Shown one piece after another: positions 43,291 to 53,905 of a stretch of 64,000 bases of DNA; the stretch's first letter is position 1, and the number at the start of each line of letters is the position of its first letter. The translations under genes were made by a program, and so were the position numbers. The notes beneath the pieces were generated by a model. The model had not been told where the DNA came from, ran no database searches, and was given only the letters and a program-made list of their open reading frames with translations. Source of the stretch: Apodemus sylvaticus (taxonomy: Eukaryota > Chordata > Mammalia > Rodentia > Muridae); contig NC_067482.1 in NCBI RefSeq assembly GCF_947179515.1, positions 77,914,444 to 77,978,443 on the forward strand, given 5' to 3'.

Positions 43291-43529
43291 CCAAATGTCA
43301 TGAAGCCAGCCTACACGGAGTGTGCGTATCAGCTGGTAGCTGCTGGTGGCTATGCCTGGCACCGCCCTCCCTCTCTCTGCACTCATATTTCATTTCCACA
43401 GGAATGATATGCACTGCTATTTCTATTTTATAGAAGACCTTGAGCAAGACCTCCCAGCCAATGAACAAACCGTAACCCATGATTACTCCGGTTCTACACC
43501 TATCTACTCTTTGTTATTAAATGTTTATT

Positions 43530-44390
43530 AGTGTACAAAACACTGTTTTGTTGAGTTTTCACACCTGTACACCACTGTACTTTGCTCGAGTTTGTATTAT
43601 TCTCCCTGCCCACTCCCTGTTCTTCCTAGAGCCTTTTGATAGTTCCCCTTTGACTTTCATGTTGTATGTGTGTGTGTATCTGTGTCTGGGTCTGTGTGTG
43701 TGTGTCTGTGTGTCTGTGTGTGTGTCTGTATGTGTGTCTGTGTATGTGTGTCTGTGTGTGTCTCTGCATGTGTGTAAATCTGGTTCTGCATCTTGGCTGT
43801 TGTGAACAGACCCACAATGAACATGGATGTGCAGGTATCTTTGTAGCATGTTCCCTTAGATTCCCCTGGGTAGGAAAGACACAGCTGATCATGTGTTGGT
43901 TCTAGCTTCAGTTCGGAGGGAACCTCCATACAGATTCCCTGCTGGTTGCTTGAGTTTACCTTCCCACGAGAAGTATATGAAGATCCCATCTCGATGTATC
44001 CTTGCCAGTATTTGTGGTCATTTGGATTTTGTTGCTGGCTATTCTGACTGAGGTTTGAAGAAATCCCAGAGTGGTTTTGACTTGATTTCCCCTGACTGCT
44101 CAGGATGTCCTGCATTTTTTGACCATTTCTATTCCTTCTTTTAAGAGCTGTCTGTTAATTCATTCACCAACTTGTTGGTTGGATGATTTGTGTGAGTCTA
44201 TTTTAAAGTTTATGTATATTCTTGGAATTAATCCTGTCCTAATAGTTACGGTAGTTTCTCTTGCTATTGATTTCTAGTTTTGTTCCACTGTGATCTGATA
44301 TTAGAAATTCTTTTTACTATTTTACATTTCTTAAAACTTGCTCTGTGTAAGACTATCTTCTGAAAGCCTGTATTGGCATCTTTCCTATGA
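43530..44390 (-). repeat. Ancient L1, 3' UTR to ORF2, with microsatellite
   Basis: GTTCCCCTTTGACTTTCATG precedes a TG/TCTG tract (43664-43775). Then GTTCTGCATCTTGGCTGTTG, AGTATTTGTGGTCATTTGG, TTCTTTTAAGAGCTGTCTGT and TTGTTCCACTGTGATCTGAT follow reversed L1 order, the last from a more upstream ORF2 position, so an internal loss is likely. Confidence 0.72.
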
Positions 44391-44422
44391 CACGAATACT
44401 ATAAGCCTAAGTAACTGCAGAA

Positions 44423-44545
44423 GCCAGGCATGGTGGTTCACATCCGTAATGTCTGAGTTCAGGAGCTGAGGCAGTAGGACCCCCAGTACCTGGACTACAT
44501 GGTGAGTTCAGGGTCAGCTCGGGCTACATCGCAAAACACTGGCTC
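44423..44545 (+). repeat. B1 SINE
   Basis: GCCAGGCATGGTGGTTCACA, GAGCTGAGGCAGTAGGACC, CTACATGGTGAGTTCAGGGT and GGGCTACATCGCAAAACACT. Confidence 0.87.
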
Positions 44546-44827
44546 ATTACAAGTTCTGAATGATTTCTTGCCCATAATTGGTGTATTAATTCCCAATAGC
44601 ACAGATAATGGATAATTTATCTAATTTATCACATTAACCAGTTGCAGATGGAGCAGGTAGGACACAGAGCTGGTGAATTACACAGAAGACCAGAACAAGT
44701 CTGAGTCCTGAATTACAGTCCTGGAAAATATGGCCTCCAACTCTCAGGTACTGCCAGTGAGGCAGGGAGGGGGAGAAACAGGAGGAAGAGCAGGGGGCTT
44801 CTGAGCCCCCCCCCCAGAACCACTCTT

Positions 44828-45048
44828 TTTTGAGATTTAGTTATTTTTATGTATGTGGGTGTTTTGCCTGAATGTACATCTGTGCACTGTGCACTGTGCA
44901 TATGGTGCTCACTGAAGCCAGAAGACGTCAGATCCCCTGGGCCTGGAGTTACAGAGAGTGGTTAGTCGCCATGTGGGTGCTAGAAGTTGAACCTGAGTCC
45001 TCTGGAAGAGCAGCCAGTGCTCTGAAGCCAAGCCATCGCTCCGGGCCT
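44828..45048 (-). repeat. B3 SINE
   Basis: GTATGTGGGTGTTTTGCCTG, GACGTCAGATCCCCTGGGCC, CGCCATGTGGGTGCTAGAAG, GAACCTGAGTCCTCTGGAAG and the head AAGCCATCGCTCCGGGCC. GTGCACTGT is triplicated near the tail. Confidence 0.95.
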
Positions 45049-46039
45049 CTGGAAACCACCGAGGGAAGAAGCTGAGTGGTTAGCCACGTACCGAGACCTG
45101 CTCAAATGTGTCCTTGTCACTGCAGCTCAGGTTCTGTCTTCCTCTCTAGGAAGAGCGGTTTCTCCTTCAGCTGGGTTCCCATTACCCTTCACTTACGCCT
45201 TGATTGGGGCACACGCCCCGCCACATTGCACGCTTACCTTTGTCTGTCTACCTGTGCTGTGAAGTCCACCTGTGCTGGGCCCTTTGGTCTTGGGGCCTAG
45301 CAGAGTGCCCTCCAGTCAGCATCTTATGCATGTGCTGAGAGTGAGAGAGAGGCTGGAGAATGGAGACACCCAGCACAAGGCAGAGCACCTGCTGGTACCT
45401 CAGGAATAACACGAAGGCTGTCACCATGGTCATTCTCCTGCCCCACAGGCTGGCACAGCCACCCTCTCCTTTGCAGTTTCTGGGTCCTCTGGAGACCTTC
45501 CCACCATTCCTGACAACTAAAATGGGAATTATCTGCCACCCTAACACCCACAGCCTAGCAGAAACCAGGCAACATGTCTCCTGCCTGTCTCTCCAGCTGT
45601 GTAAGACAGAAGAAACATGCATGCTAGAGAGTCTGCCAACGCCATCAACCCAAGACCAAGAGGGAGAGTCTAGGAAACCTTGGAGACCAAGGGATCTAAG
45701 ATAACTGGAACTGAGGGGGGCGGGGAGAGTTCAGCATTGCCAGTGTAGACAGGGCTGTGGGGGAAGTTCTAGATAGACAAGCTGAACAGAATCCGTCTGT
45801 CCCCGCACATCCTGATCCTCACGGGGGAGCCCTTCAGCCTGGTGCCCCTTGGAAGCAGTGTGTCCAGGACCATGTCCCGCCACTCTCTCCAATTGGAATG
45901 AAGCCAAGAAAAGGGAGACGCATGAGGCATATCAGGCTCTTAGACTGCATTCTTCACTAAGAATCTTGCTGCTCCCCAAAATCCCTGGACAACTCGCTCA
46001 GAGCAAGGTCATCATATAGAAGCTGTGAGCTTACATCAA
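45049..46039. other. Unique-looking DNA
   Basis: Frames of 114 and 124 codons overlap on opposite strands (45248-45704) without domains. No gene is supported. Traces of L2 are possible at 45090-45300. Confidence 0.5.
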
Positions 46040-46108
46040 AAGATGCAGCTAGGCCTATGCAGTGAGTCCCAGGCAGCCAGGGCTACGTAGTGAGGCCCTG
46101 TCTAATGG
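46040..46108 (+). repeat. B1 3' fragment
   Basis: GCAGTGAGTCCCAGGCAGCC, AGGGCTACGTAGTGAGGCCC and CTGTCTAATGG. Confidence 0.75.
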
Positions 46109-46327
46109 ATAAGAAGGCCCAGAGCTTCTCTTTCTCAGCCATCTCAGAGGTCACTCATGGTTGAGGACTATCCTTTATCGGGCGGGTCACTAGAGCTAAG
46201 CAACTCTAGGCTCCAACTTGTAAAGCATATAGACTGAAGCCCAAGATGGCTCCCAAGGCAGTCAGACGCAGCATGGTGAAATCAGTCATCCTCACAGCCG
46301 ACTGCCCAGCCTTGAAGAAATCTAAGG

Positions 46328-46440
46328 TAGCTGGGTGTAGTGATGCCCATCTGAAACTCCAGAACTTTGGGATCTGGGGACAGTCATATTTGAGGAGATC
46401 TGGGGCTACAAGCGAGTCTCTGTATCAACAAAAGAGATGT
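46328..46440 (+). repeat. B1 SINE, diverged
   Basis: TAGCTGGGTGTAGTGATGCC, CATCTGAAACTCCAGAACTT and GGGGCTACAAGCGAGTCTCT follow B1 order. Confidence 0.75.
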
Positions 46441-46504
46441 TAGAGAGAAGGGGAATTTTTTTTTAAGAGTGCTTCTCCAGGTTGGCTGAAACTAATGTCC
46501 AGCT

Positions 46505-46925
46505 CCACAGTGCCTGTGTCGGCTGGTTTTATGTCAACCTGTCACAAGCAAAAGTCATTTTGTAAGAGAGGCCTCAGTTGGGAAAATGTCCCCACCAGAT
46601 CAGCATATGGCCAAAGCTATAGATCATTGTCTTGGTCCATGACTGATGTGGGAGGGCCCCCATTACCCCCACATCACCGTGGGGGACCCCGCCTTTGGGC
46701 TGGTGGTCCAAGGAGCTATAATATAAGAAAGTTAGCCGAGCGAGCCAGGACACAGTGTTGTTTCTCTGTGGCCTCTGCATCAGCTCTGGCCTCCAGGTTA
46801 CATCCCTGTTCGAGTTCCTGCCCTGACTTCCCTAGGCAATGGATTGTGATCTGAGAGTTATAAAGTAAAAGTAAACCCTTTCTTCCCCAAGTGATTTCTG
46901 GTCTTGGTGTGAAACCAACTAAGGC
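46505..46925 (-). repeat. Rodent medium-reiteration repeat (URR1-type)
   Basis: TGTCGGCTGGTTTTATGTCA, AGAGGCCTCAGTTGGGAAAA, ACTGATGTGGGAGGGCCCCC, TGGCCTCTGCATCAGCTCTG and CCCTTTCTTCCCCAAGTGAT. It is the reverse of the 42.9-kb copy and lacks the final CTAAGACA. Confidence 0.82.
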
Positions 46926-47039
46926 CGTGGCCATAAGAGTCGATCAGACACAAAGTGAAGAAAGCACAAAGCCTGATCGGGGTATCCTAAGAGCAAGCCA
47001 TGAAATCCTAGAAGCATGCCATGAAAAATCAGCCTTATA

Positions 47040-47252
47040 CGAGCTGGAGCCATGGCTCGGCAGTTACGAGCCTTGTTACTCTAGCTGAGGACCCACGTTC
47101 AGTTCCTAGCGGGCGGGCGGCCCACAACTACCGGTATCTCCAGTTCCAAGAGATCTGGTGCCCTCTTCTGGCCTCCACGGGCATTGCAAGCACATGGTAC
47201 ACATGCATGCAGGTACTCACACATACACATAAAAGTGGATAAATAAAAATGT
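47040..47252 (+). repeat. B3 SINE
   Basis: GAGCTGGAGCCATGGCTCGG, ATCTCCAGTTCCAAGAGATC, GTGCCCTCTTCTGGCCTCCA and GCAGGTACTCACACATACAC. The segment GCGGGCGGGCGGCCC replaces the usual CATGGCGGC. Confidence 0.92.
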
Positions 47253-47319
47253 TTAATCCTACACATCTACAATAAAATAAAATTACTTAATCCTATAAAT
47301 TATGCAGCACTGTGTCAGG

Positions 47320-47745
47320 AATTGGTTCTAATGTTTTGCCTTAATTTGACTCCCAAAAGCCGTGCTTCCAGACCTGAGGGTCCCTGCCCCCAATTGGCTT
47401 CGATTGGTAATAAAGAATTGCCGCACAGCCAATGGCTGGGCAGGGAGACGGAGGTGGAACCAAGGGAGAGAGGAAGAGGAGAGATAGTCGCCCTGACATG
47501 GAGGGCGAAGGATCAGATTTAAAGGCTGCAGGAGAAAATTTATCCAGCAGTGTAGGTGGAAAGGGAACGCAGCCCTATGGGAGGGGAGCTGCCTAGAAGG
47601 TAACAGGGCAGCAAAGACAGAATACAGATTTAGAAGGTGTTAAGCCAGGAATACTAGAGGGCAATGTATGCTGGACACAGGGAGGTTTAGAAGTGTCCAA
47701 CCACTGAGGTAGTGAAGGCATAGTAAAATTAGCTGGCCCGTGCAT
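47320..47745 (+). repeat. Rodent LTR-like repeat
   Basis: CCAATTGGCTTCGATTGGTA, ATAAAGAATTGCCGCACAGC, CAATGGCTGGGCAGGGAGAC and later AGGGGAGCTGCCTAGAAGGT resemble a mouse LTR family. Ends are not defined. Confidence 0.55.
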
Positions 47746-47751
47746 GTTTGA

Positions 47752-47818
47752 GTGTGTCTGTCTGTCTGTCTGTGTCTGTCTGTGTGTATCTGTGCCTGTG
47801 TGTCTGTGTGTGTGTCTT
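47752..47818. repeat. (TCTG/TG)n microsatellite
   Basis: GTGTCTGTCTGTCTGTCTGT followed by TG/TCTG variants. Confidence 0.95.
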
Positions 47819-47894
47819 TCATTCGCGAATCCAGAGCGCTGCAGAAGTGACCCACCGGGAGCTAAAGCGGTTTTCTTTGCTGCATCGCTGTGCA

Positions 47895-48298
47895 AAGTCC
47901 CCAGCAAACAACCGAGATATCCATCACAGAGGAATGGACAGAGCCGCTGAGAGTTGAACGAGGAACTGATTATCATGAGTGAACCTTGAAAGCTACTGAG
48001 TAAGGAGACTCAAACACACACGGTCGGGGACTGTGCCGTCGTTATATAAAATGCCCAGAAAAGGCAAACCCGTCAGACAGAGCAGAAGGCCTGTTACCAG
48101 GAAGCAGGGTGAGGAAGCGGTGGGGCGGGGCGCTTATGGAGATGGACAGGCTCTGGGGAACTGATACAAACGTTCTGGACTAAGATAGACGTGATGGCCA
48201 CACACATCACAAACACAGGAAAGTCCGCAGAATTCTGTGCTTTAAAATGGTTAACTTTATGTTCCGTGAATCTTAATTCAATTTTTAAAAAGAAAGAA
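47895..48298 (+). repeat. Ancient L1 (L1M-type) 3' UTR
   Basis: GAATGGACAGAGCCGCTGAG, GAGTGAACCTTGAAAGCTAC, ATAAAATGCCCAGAAAAGGC, GGACTAAGATAGACGTGATG, GCTTTAAAATGGTTAACTTT and GTGAATCTTAATTCAATTTT follow the old mammalian L1 3' end to its last bases. Confidence 0.9.
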
Positions 48299-48611
48299 AG
48301 GATAAAGTCAGGCCATGCGCACCAGGGCCCTGTGAACCCTTCTGTACAGCCAGTGCCTTCTTCATGAACCTGAGCCTTTTTCCTTGCAAAGAAAGTCGCA
48401 GCCACTGAGGAGAAGCAGGGCTGGCGCACTCCCCCCCCCCCCCATCAAACTTCAGAGGTGTCAGAGCAGGAAATCGGGCTGAGCAGTAAGTAGCTCCTTA
48501 TCCCTGACCTCCCCCTGACCTCACTAAATGATTCCTCTGTGAGTTTGTGAAGTCAATTATTCACCTGCCGGCCAAGGCACTGGTGTGGCAGAAACCGCCT
48601 CAGACTGCTGT
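48299..48611. other. Unique-looking DNA with a C14 run
   Basis: A C run lies at about 48431-48444. No gene. Confidence 0.5.
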
Positions 48612-48860
48612 GTCCGCAACACTGCTGGCCTACTGTGGGCCAGCACAGTGCTTGGCACCTCTCGTGATGACTTCACTGAATCCCACAAGCCCTCCCCCTA
48701 CAACTTCCCCCCAAATACTAAAAGTTTTATATGACTGGGAAGAACTGGGAGGGGTGAGGGTGGGCGAACGTTACACAGAATTCCCAAAGAACTAATTTTT
48801 AAAAAATTCTATTTTATAACAAGCATTGGCATAAACAGTACCATAACGATAGAGAGAGAC

Positions 48861-48909
<49 letters not shown>

Positions 48910-49080
48910 CTTTGCCCTAAAAGTTAATTTTTTCTATATGAAAAAAAGCAGTGAATTATCACAGCTCTCTAAAATACTGAGAATCAGACATTGCATATCC
49001 TCCAGTTAATGAACATCAATCTGGATAATATTATCACTTCACAGAGAAGAAAATTGGAACTTAAATTACAGAGGGCTAAG
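48612..49080 (+). repeat. MIR, possibly split by a (GA)n tract
   Basis: GGCCTACTGTGGGCCAGCAC and AGTGCTTGGCACC (48625-48665) match the MIR head. TATCACTTCACAGAGAAGAA and AATTACAGAGGGCTAAG (49031-49081) resemble the MIR 3' half. Between them is (GA)n at 48848-48905. Confidence 0.5.
48848..48905. repeat. (GA)n microsatellite
   Basis: Mostly perfect GA units with two GACA interruptions at the start. Confidence 0.97.
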
Positions 49081-49144
49081 AATAATAGGACTCCATCCCT
49101 AGCTAATAGATATTTTTATTGCGGGTTTATGTTTGCACAGAATA

Positions 49145-49363
49145 TATACTTACGATGGCTTCTCTTCCGTCCTCTCCACCTTCCCACCCACCAAACTCCA
49201 CATCTTCTTTCTCTTTAGCTTTAGAAAATAAATAGGCAAATAAAAATTAAAAAATAGAAACAGAATAGAACAACAAAAAGAAAAATAACATAAAAAGCTT
49301 GAAAAGCACACACATGGTATATGTGCACAAACACACACATGCATGCATGTACACTCACAAGTG

Positions 49364-49398
<35 letters not shown>

Positions 49399-50090
49399 GG
49401 AGGGAGAGAGAGAGAGAGAACCCATAAAAACCATAAAATATATAAGCAAAAGACCAGTCAGGTAAAAATGCCCCAGACATTATTAGACTGAAAACCTGCA
49501 GACAGAGCGCTGGGCTTGTTGTGAGCTGGCCATGTAACGCTGGGCGTGGAGCCTGCACTTCAGTGTGGTTTGTAGACCCAGTGAGGCGTCGTTGGAAAGG
49601 CAACCTTTTCCGCCGTGAGCAGTTGGCAGTTGGAGATAGCTTCCGGGTTAGGGAAGAGGGTGGTGTCCTTCGCTCAGCACTAGGACCCCGTGTGGCCTAT
49701 GCCTGCGCAGGCCCTGTGCGTGCTGCCACAATCCATGAGCCCACGCGTGCTGTGAGCTCACGCGTGCGTCAGCCCTGCTGCGTAGAGGACACTGTGTTCT
49801 TGGTGTCCTCTATTCCCACTGCTCTTACAATCTTTCTTCCTCTCTTCTATGAAGTTCCCTGGGCCCTAAGGAGAGGCGTTGATGGAGACACCACGTCTAG
49901 GGTTGAGCCGTCCAAGGTCTCTCGGTCTCTGCACATCGTCCAGCTCTGCTGCAGGAAGAAGCTTCTCTGATGGTGGCTGATGTGTGAGTACAGCGGAAGA
50001 GCGTTAGGAGTTATATTGCTGCATTTCTTTATGGCTCGTAGATTTTAAACAAGGATTCCAAGACAACTCAACAAACAATATTGGGACAGC
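49145..50090. repeat. Rodent L1-associated repeat (Lx-like UTR)
   Basis: CACCAAACTCCACATCTTCT, AGCAAAAGACCAGTCAGGTA, CAGTTGGCAGTTGGAGATAG, GCAGGCCCTGTGCGTGCTGC and GGAAGAAGCTTCTCTGATGG are blocks I recall together from rodent L1 sequences. It holds CA and GA tracts (49364-49420). A 149-codon frame here (49521-49970) is chance. Orientation is not claimed. Confidence 0.62.
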
Positions 50091-50169
50091 TAGATAGACA
50101 CACACAAAGCAGAAGCTATATCCAGCGCTACCTCACATCTTCTGCAAAAATTAGCTAAAAGTAGACTGG

Positions 50170-50316
50170 TACACTATTTTAATGGTGATGCACATCTTTA
50201 ATCCCAGCACTTGGGAGGCAGAGACAGGTGGATCTTTGTAAGTTCGAAGCCATCCTGGTCCATAGAGTGAGTTTCAGAACAGCCAGGGCTACACAGAGAG
50301 ACCCTGTCTCAAAAAA
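50170..50316 (+). repeat. B1 SINE
   Basis: TAATGGTGATGCACATCTTT, AATCCCAGCACTTGGGAGGC, CATCCTGGTCCATAGAGTGA and ACCCTGTCTCAAAAAAATAT. Confidence 0.95.
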
Positions 50317-50385
50317 ATATATTTTTTTAATTAAAAAAATAAAAATAAAAGTAGATCAAAAATTTAAATATAAGAATTAAAAATA

Positions 50386-50520
50386 GGCCAAGTATGGTAC
50401 TGCACACCTTTAACCTCAGGGCTAGGGAGGGGGAAAAAAAGGAAGATGTATATTTGAGGCCAGTCTAGTCTACACAGAGAATCCCAAGGCAGCCACAGCT
50501 ACACAGTGAGACCCTGGAGA
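50386..50520 (+). repeat. B1 SINE
   Basis: GGCCAAGTATGGTACTGCAC, GAGGCCAGTCTAGTCTACAC and CTACACAGTGAGACCCTGG. An AGGGGGAAAAAAAGG segment replaces part of the middle. Confidence 0.88.
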
Positions 50521-50649
50521 GGGAGAGGCAGGGGTGGGGGAGGAGAGGGAGGGAGAGAACTAAAAGTATAGCCTTTATAAGAAAACACAGATGTGAGCAT
50601 CCACGAGCAAATGGTTTCTTAGCTATAGCACCTAACACCCAATCAAACT

Positions 50650-50998
50650 ATGATGATTGGAATGCGAACTACTCTTCTTTGAATACTTGGTTCCCAATGC
50701 GTGTCGCTGTTTGGGAGGCTTGGGAGTGTGGCCTTATTGGAGGAAGTATGTCACTGAAGGTGGTCTTTGGAAGTTGAAAACTTGTACCATTTCAAGTTTA
50801 CTCTGTTTCCAACTTTATAGTTCAAGATACAGCCCTGCTCCTGTGGTCACCTCTGCCACTTGCCTGCCGCCTGTCGCCTGTCGCCCTGCCACCACGGCCC
50901 CTAACCTCTCCGGAGCCACAGACCAAGTAAACCCTTTCCTCTCCAAGTTGCCCTGGCCACTTTATACAGCAATAGAAACGTAACTAAGGCACAACCAA
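50650..50998 (+). repeat. Rodent medium-reiteration repeat, second subtype
   Basis: GTTTGGGAGGCTTGGGAGTG, TGGCCTTATTGGAGGAAGTA, TGTCACTGAAGGTGGTCTTT and the end AGCAATAGAAACGTAACTAA then GGCAC. The right end is shared with the 55.4-kb fragment. Confidence 0.72.
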
Positions 50999-51049
50999 AG
51001 AAAAATAGAGGTAAAATAGACTCTAAAAAAAGAAATAGTTTTAGAGACT

Positions 51050-51121
51050 TTTGTGGATGGGGTACAGTGCTTGCCTGGAATGCGCAAAGCCCTTGGCTTA
51101 ATCTCCAGTACACATAAAGAA

Positions 51122-51157
<36 letters not shown>

Positions 51158-51165
51158 TAATTTAG
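51050..51165 (+). repeat. ID SINE with (AAT)n tail
   Basis: GGGTACAGTGCTTGCCTGGA, ATGCGCAAAGCCCTTGGCTT and AATCTCCAGTACACATAAAG, then about fourteen AAT units. Confidence 0.88.
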
Positions 51166-51433
51166 TTCATTAAACAAATAAAGTTTCCCACTTGGAAGGA
51201 TGCAATCATTGAAAGTGAGAAGTTGTGTGTTTCTCATATACAGCCTCTCTGTTTGATGCCCCTGGGACCTCTCTAAGACCTCAGTCGCGCATTTCCACAC
51301 AGACTTATCCTGGGTCTCCATGCCCTCACATAGCTCCTTGTATGAAGGTCTCTGAGAAGATATATCTTGAGAATAGCACCATAAGCCACCCAAAGGAGCA
51401 AGCAATGTCCTCAGTGGGGGCCTGACTTCAACC

Positions 51434-51607
51434 TGGCCCATGTGGTGGCTCACGCTTTTGAACCTAGCACTCACGGGGCTGAAGCAGGCCCCCTGACTTC
51501 GAGGCCAGCCTGGTCTGCATAGCGAGCCCCAGGACAGCCAGGGATGTGTAGACAGAGACCTGTAATAAAATAAAATAAAATAAAATAAAATAAAATAAAA
51601 TAAAAAT
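51434..51607 (+). repeat. B1 SINE with (AAAAT)n tail
   Basis: GGCCCATGTGGTGGCTCACG, GAGGCCAGCCTGGTCTGCAT, CAGGACAGCCAGGGATGTGT, then about eight AAAAT pentamers. The pentamer is the reverse complement of ATTTT at 15240-15316. Confidence 0.92.
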
Positions 51608-51814
51608 AACACATAGCGCGTTCAGCCATACCCCCAGTCACCACGCTGCTCTTTTTCCCTAATGATAGCTTTCCTGGCAGCTAGAAACACTCCGGGGCAT
51701 TTTGAACAAGGTATTTAGAATGCTAATGGATGAAAATGGGGTACAGCCACATTTATTTCACATAAATTAACCTTGGTGAGCTTTATTGCCTTGTTTACCC
51801 TGACTACCACCTGT

Positions 51815-52140
51815 TGCTTGGCACCGGCCGAGGCCAGGGGCTGGAACTGTTCCCCTGGCCGGAGGATGTCAGCCAGAGGTGATCAGAAGATGAGGAAGCT
51901 CGGCAGCTCGATGCTGTCGCCTCGTTGGAACCTTTCCTGCCTTTCTCAATTTCACCTGCGTCCGCCAAGGGCTGCGAAATCCAGAGAGGATGTCACAGCC
52001 GCGCTCTGACAGGAAGAAAAGCGAAGCCGGGAAGAGCTGGACCAAAACCGCGGACCCCTGGCGGCCTCCTTAGCCGTCCGACTGTTCCCTGACCGCTACC
52101 GCCCCCTGGTGCTCAGACCTTTACACTCCACCAGCCCCAC
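51815..52140. promoter_or_regulatory. CpG-rich unique segment (CpG-island-like)
   Basis: By eye more than 20 CpGs fall within about 300 bp, including GCTCGGCAGCTCGATGCTGT, CTGCGTCCGCCAAGGGCTGC and CCGCGGACCCC. Flanking DNA is CpG-poor. No repeat is recognised, and no adjacent exon or ORF with a domain. A CTCF-like motif lies at 52101-52112 on the minus strand. It could be an orphan CpG island, enhancer or promoter. Confidence 0.65.
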
Positions 52141-52451
52141 CCCGAACACGACAAATCTAAAACAAGCCGCAGATGTCATTTTTATTTCTCTAATAATCAT
52201 AGTTTCTTTGTGGTGCTGCAAGTCGAACCCAGCCTGCGTGTGCTAGGGCCTTCAGCATCTCTTCCCTCATCCGCAGGCATGGCCTGTCACACAGCCTTGT
52301 TTTTACTTTTTCAGGATTCACCACTCTCTGAAATTGTCTGGGTCTACTAGCACGGAGACCACGTGAGAGGAAGGGTTTCCCTCGTAGGGTTGCTCTCTGT
52401 TTTTTCTTTCTTTTCTTTTTGGTGCTTGGTTTTGTGGGCTTTGGTTTGTGG
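52141..52451. other. Unique-looking DNA
   Basis: No repeat or gene is recognised. Confidence 0.45.
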
Positions 52452-52730
52452 AGTTTTCAAGACAGGGTTTCTCTGTGTGGCCCCTGGCTGTTCTGAAACT
52501 CGCTCTATAGACCAGGCTAGCCTCAAACACAGAGATTGCCTCTGCCTCTCTGCCTCTCTGCCTCTCTGCCTCAGCCTCTGCCTCTGCCACTGCCACTGCC
52601 TCTGCCTCTGCCTCTGCCTCTGCCTCTGCCTCTGCCTCTGCCTCTGCCTCTGCCTCTGCCTCTGCCTCTGCCTCTGCCTCTGCCTCTGCCTCCGCCTGAG
52701 TGCTGGGATTAAACGTTTGTGCCACAGCCC
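52452..52730 (-). repeat. B1 SINE with internal (GCCTCT)n expansion
   Basis: B1 landmarks: TTTCAAGACAGGGTTTCTCT, CTATAGACCAGGCTAGCCTC at the left and GAGTGCTGGGATTAAACGTT, GTGCCACAGCCCA at the right. Between them (52544-52694) the usual CTGCCTCTGCCTCC has grown to about 24 hexamers. A long minus-strand Ala-Glu frame is an artefact of this. Confidence 0.96.
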
Positions 52731-52869
52731 ACTGTTTTCTAGCCACTAGAACTTTATCTAGCAGGCTCATAGTAACAAATGAGTGAGCGAATGAGAGGAT
52801 GCCGGAACATTCCTTCCATGCTGATGCGCTCTCCTTCAGGTCTTAGGCTGTGTCACATTCAGGGCGAGC

Positions 52870-53048
52870 CTTCCCCAGTTGCCTCAGCAGCCTCTGTGCT
52901 GCCCTCACAGCACGCATCAGTCTTGGCTCTGCTGGTCCCACTCTCCTCAACCTTACCACTTCCTGACTCCATGCAGGGGCATCGACTACACACCGCAACC
53001 CCCGGCCATGTGCTAGGTAGCCGATAAATACTTGCCGAATGAATATCC
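52870..53048 (+). repeat. L2 3' end
   Basis: GGCCATGTGCTAGGTAGCCG, then ATAAATACTTGCCGAATGAA, is the L2 3' end. The preceding text is too diverged to delimit. Confidence 0.6.
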
Positions 53049-53439
53049 AACTAGTCCTAGGACTTCTAGCCCTGCCCAAGTAAGCGAGCTGTCCCTGCCC
53101 TCATCTCCTATGATTTCCAAGAGCTATGTCCATCTCAATGGCCTGTGCATAATGTGGCCTAGGTGTCTGGCTTCAGAAGCAGAACTAGTGTAGAAAGCGG
53201 AAATGTCCCAGCATATACCTGAAGCTTGCCCATTCCCTCCCTCTCTGTGAGGATTCATCAGAACCCTCTTCCCAACAAAGGTACCAAAAGCCAACCAGCA
53301 GAAGGCCCCTGGTCCCTAGGATACACCTACCCACGCTCCTGGGACCCACACCAGCTCCCCGGGACTGCTTACACACAGCCAAGCATGGCAACCCTCCCGC
53401 TCACTGGCTCAAAAGCAGGATTCTCAACTAAGCAAAGAG
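53049..53439. other. Unique-looking DNA
   Basis: No repeat or gene is recognised. Confidence 0.45.
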
Positions 53440-53767
53440 CATAGGGGCTCAGAGAAACTGAAGTAGCAAGCATCGTCCTGCAGGGGGCGGCCGCAGCTCC
53501 TCAGGTATATGTTGTGGCTGTGAGCTTGGTGTTTTTGTGGGAATCCTAACTGTGGTAGCAGGTGTGTCTCTGACTCTTTTGCCTGCTCTTGGGACTCTTT
53601 TCCTCCTGTTGGGTTGCCTTGTCCAGCCTGGATGTGAGGGCTTTTGTCTTGTCTTTTTGTATTTTGCTTTGTCATGTTTGCTTGTTGTCTCTTGGAGGCC
53701 TGCCTTTTTTTGATGGGAGACAGAAGGAGAGTAAATCCCAAGGAGAGGGGAGCTAGTGTATGTGGGT

Positions 53768-53811
<44 letters not shown>

Positions 53812-53905
53812 AGGGGAGACTGGGAGGAGTGGATGGAGGAGAAACTCTGGTAGGAATGTATTATATGAGAGAAGAATCAGTTTTCAATTAAATAAAATAG
53901 GATTC
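53440..53905 (+). mobile_element. Lx-type L1 3' UTR
   Basis: GGCTGTGAGCTTGGTGTTTT, TCTCTGACTCTTTTGCCTGC, TGGGTTGCCTTGTCCAGCCT, GAGACAGAAGGAGAGTAAAT and GAGAGAAGAATCAGTTTTCA follow the Lx 3' end. A (TG)n tract is at 53768-53810. The left boundary is uncertain. Confidence 0.82.
53477..53488 (+). promoter_or_regulatory. CTCF-like core motif
   Basis: CCTGCAGGGGGC matches CC-N3-AGG-N-GGC exactly and is followed by GGCCGC. It may lie within the left edge of the L1 3' UTR. Motif only; no binding is shown. Confidence 0.45.

Noticed and set aside
45248..45704. Possible exon with opposite-strand frames of 114 and 124 codons
   Set aside because: No domain, no clear splice-site pair with a matching partner exon, and no coding bias favouring one strand.
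49521..49970. 149-codon frame in the rodent L1-like UTR
   Set aside because: The sequence is an interspersed repeat and the frame does not correspond to L1 ORF1p or ORF2p.
52318..52770. 150-codon minus-strand frame with Ala-Glu repeats
   Set aside because: It is the translation of a B1 with an expanded hexanucleotide.
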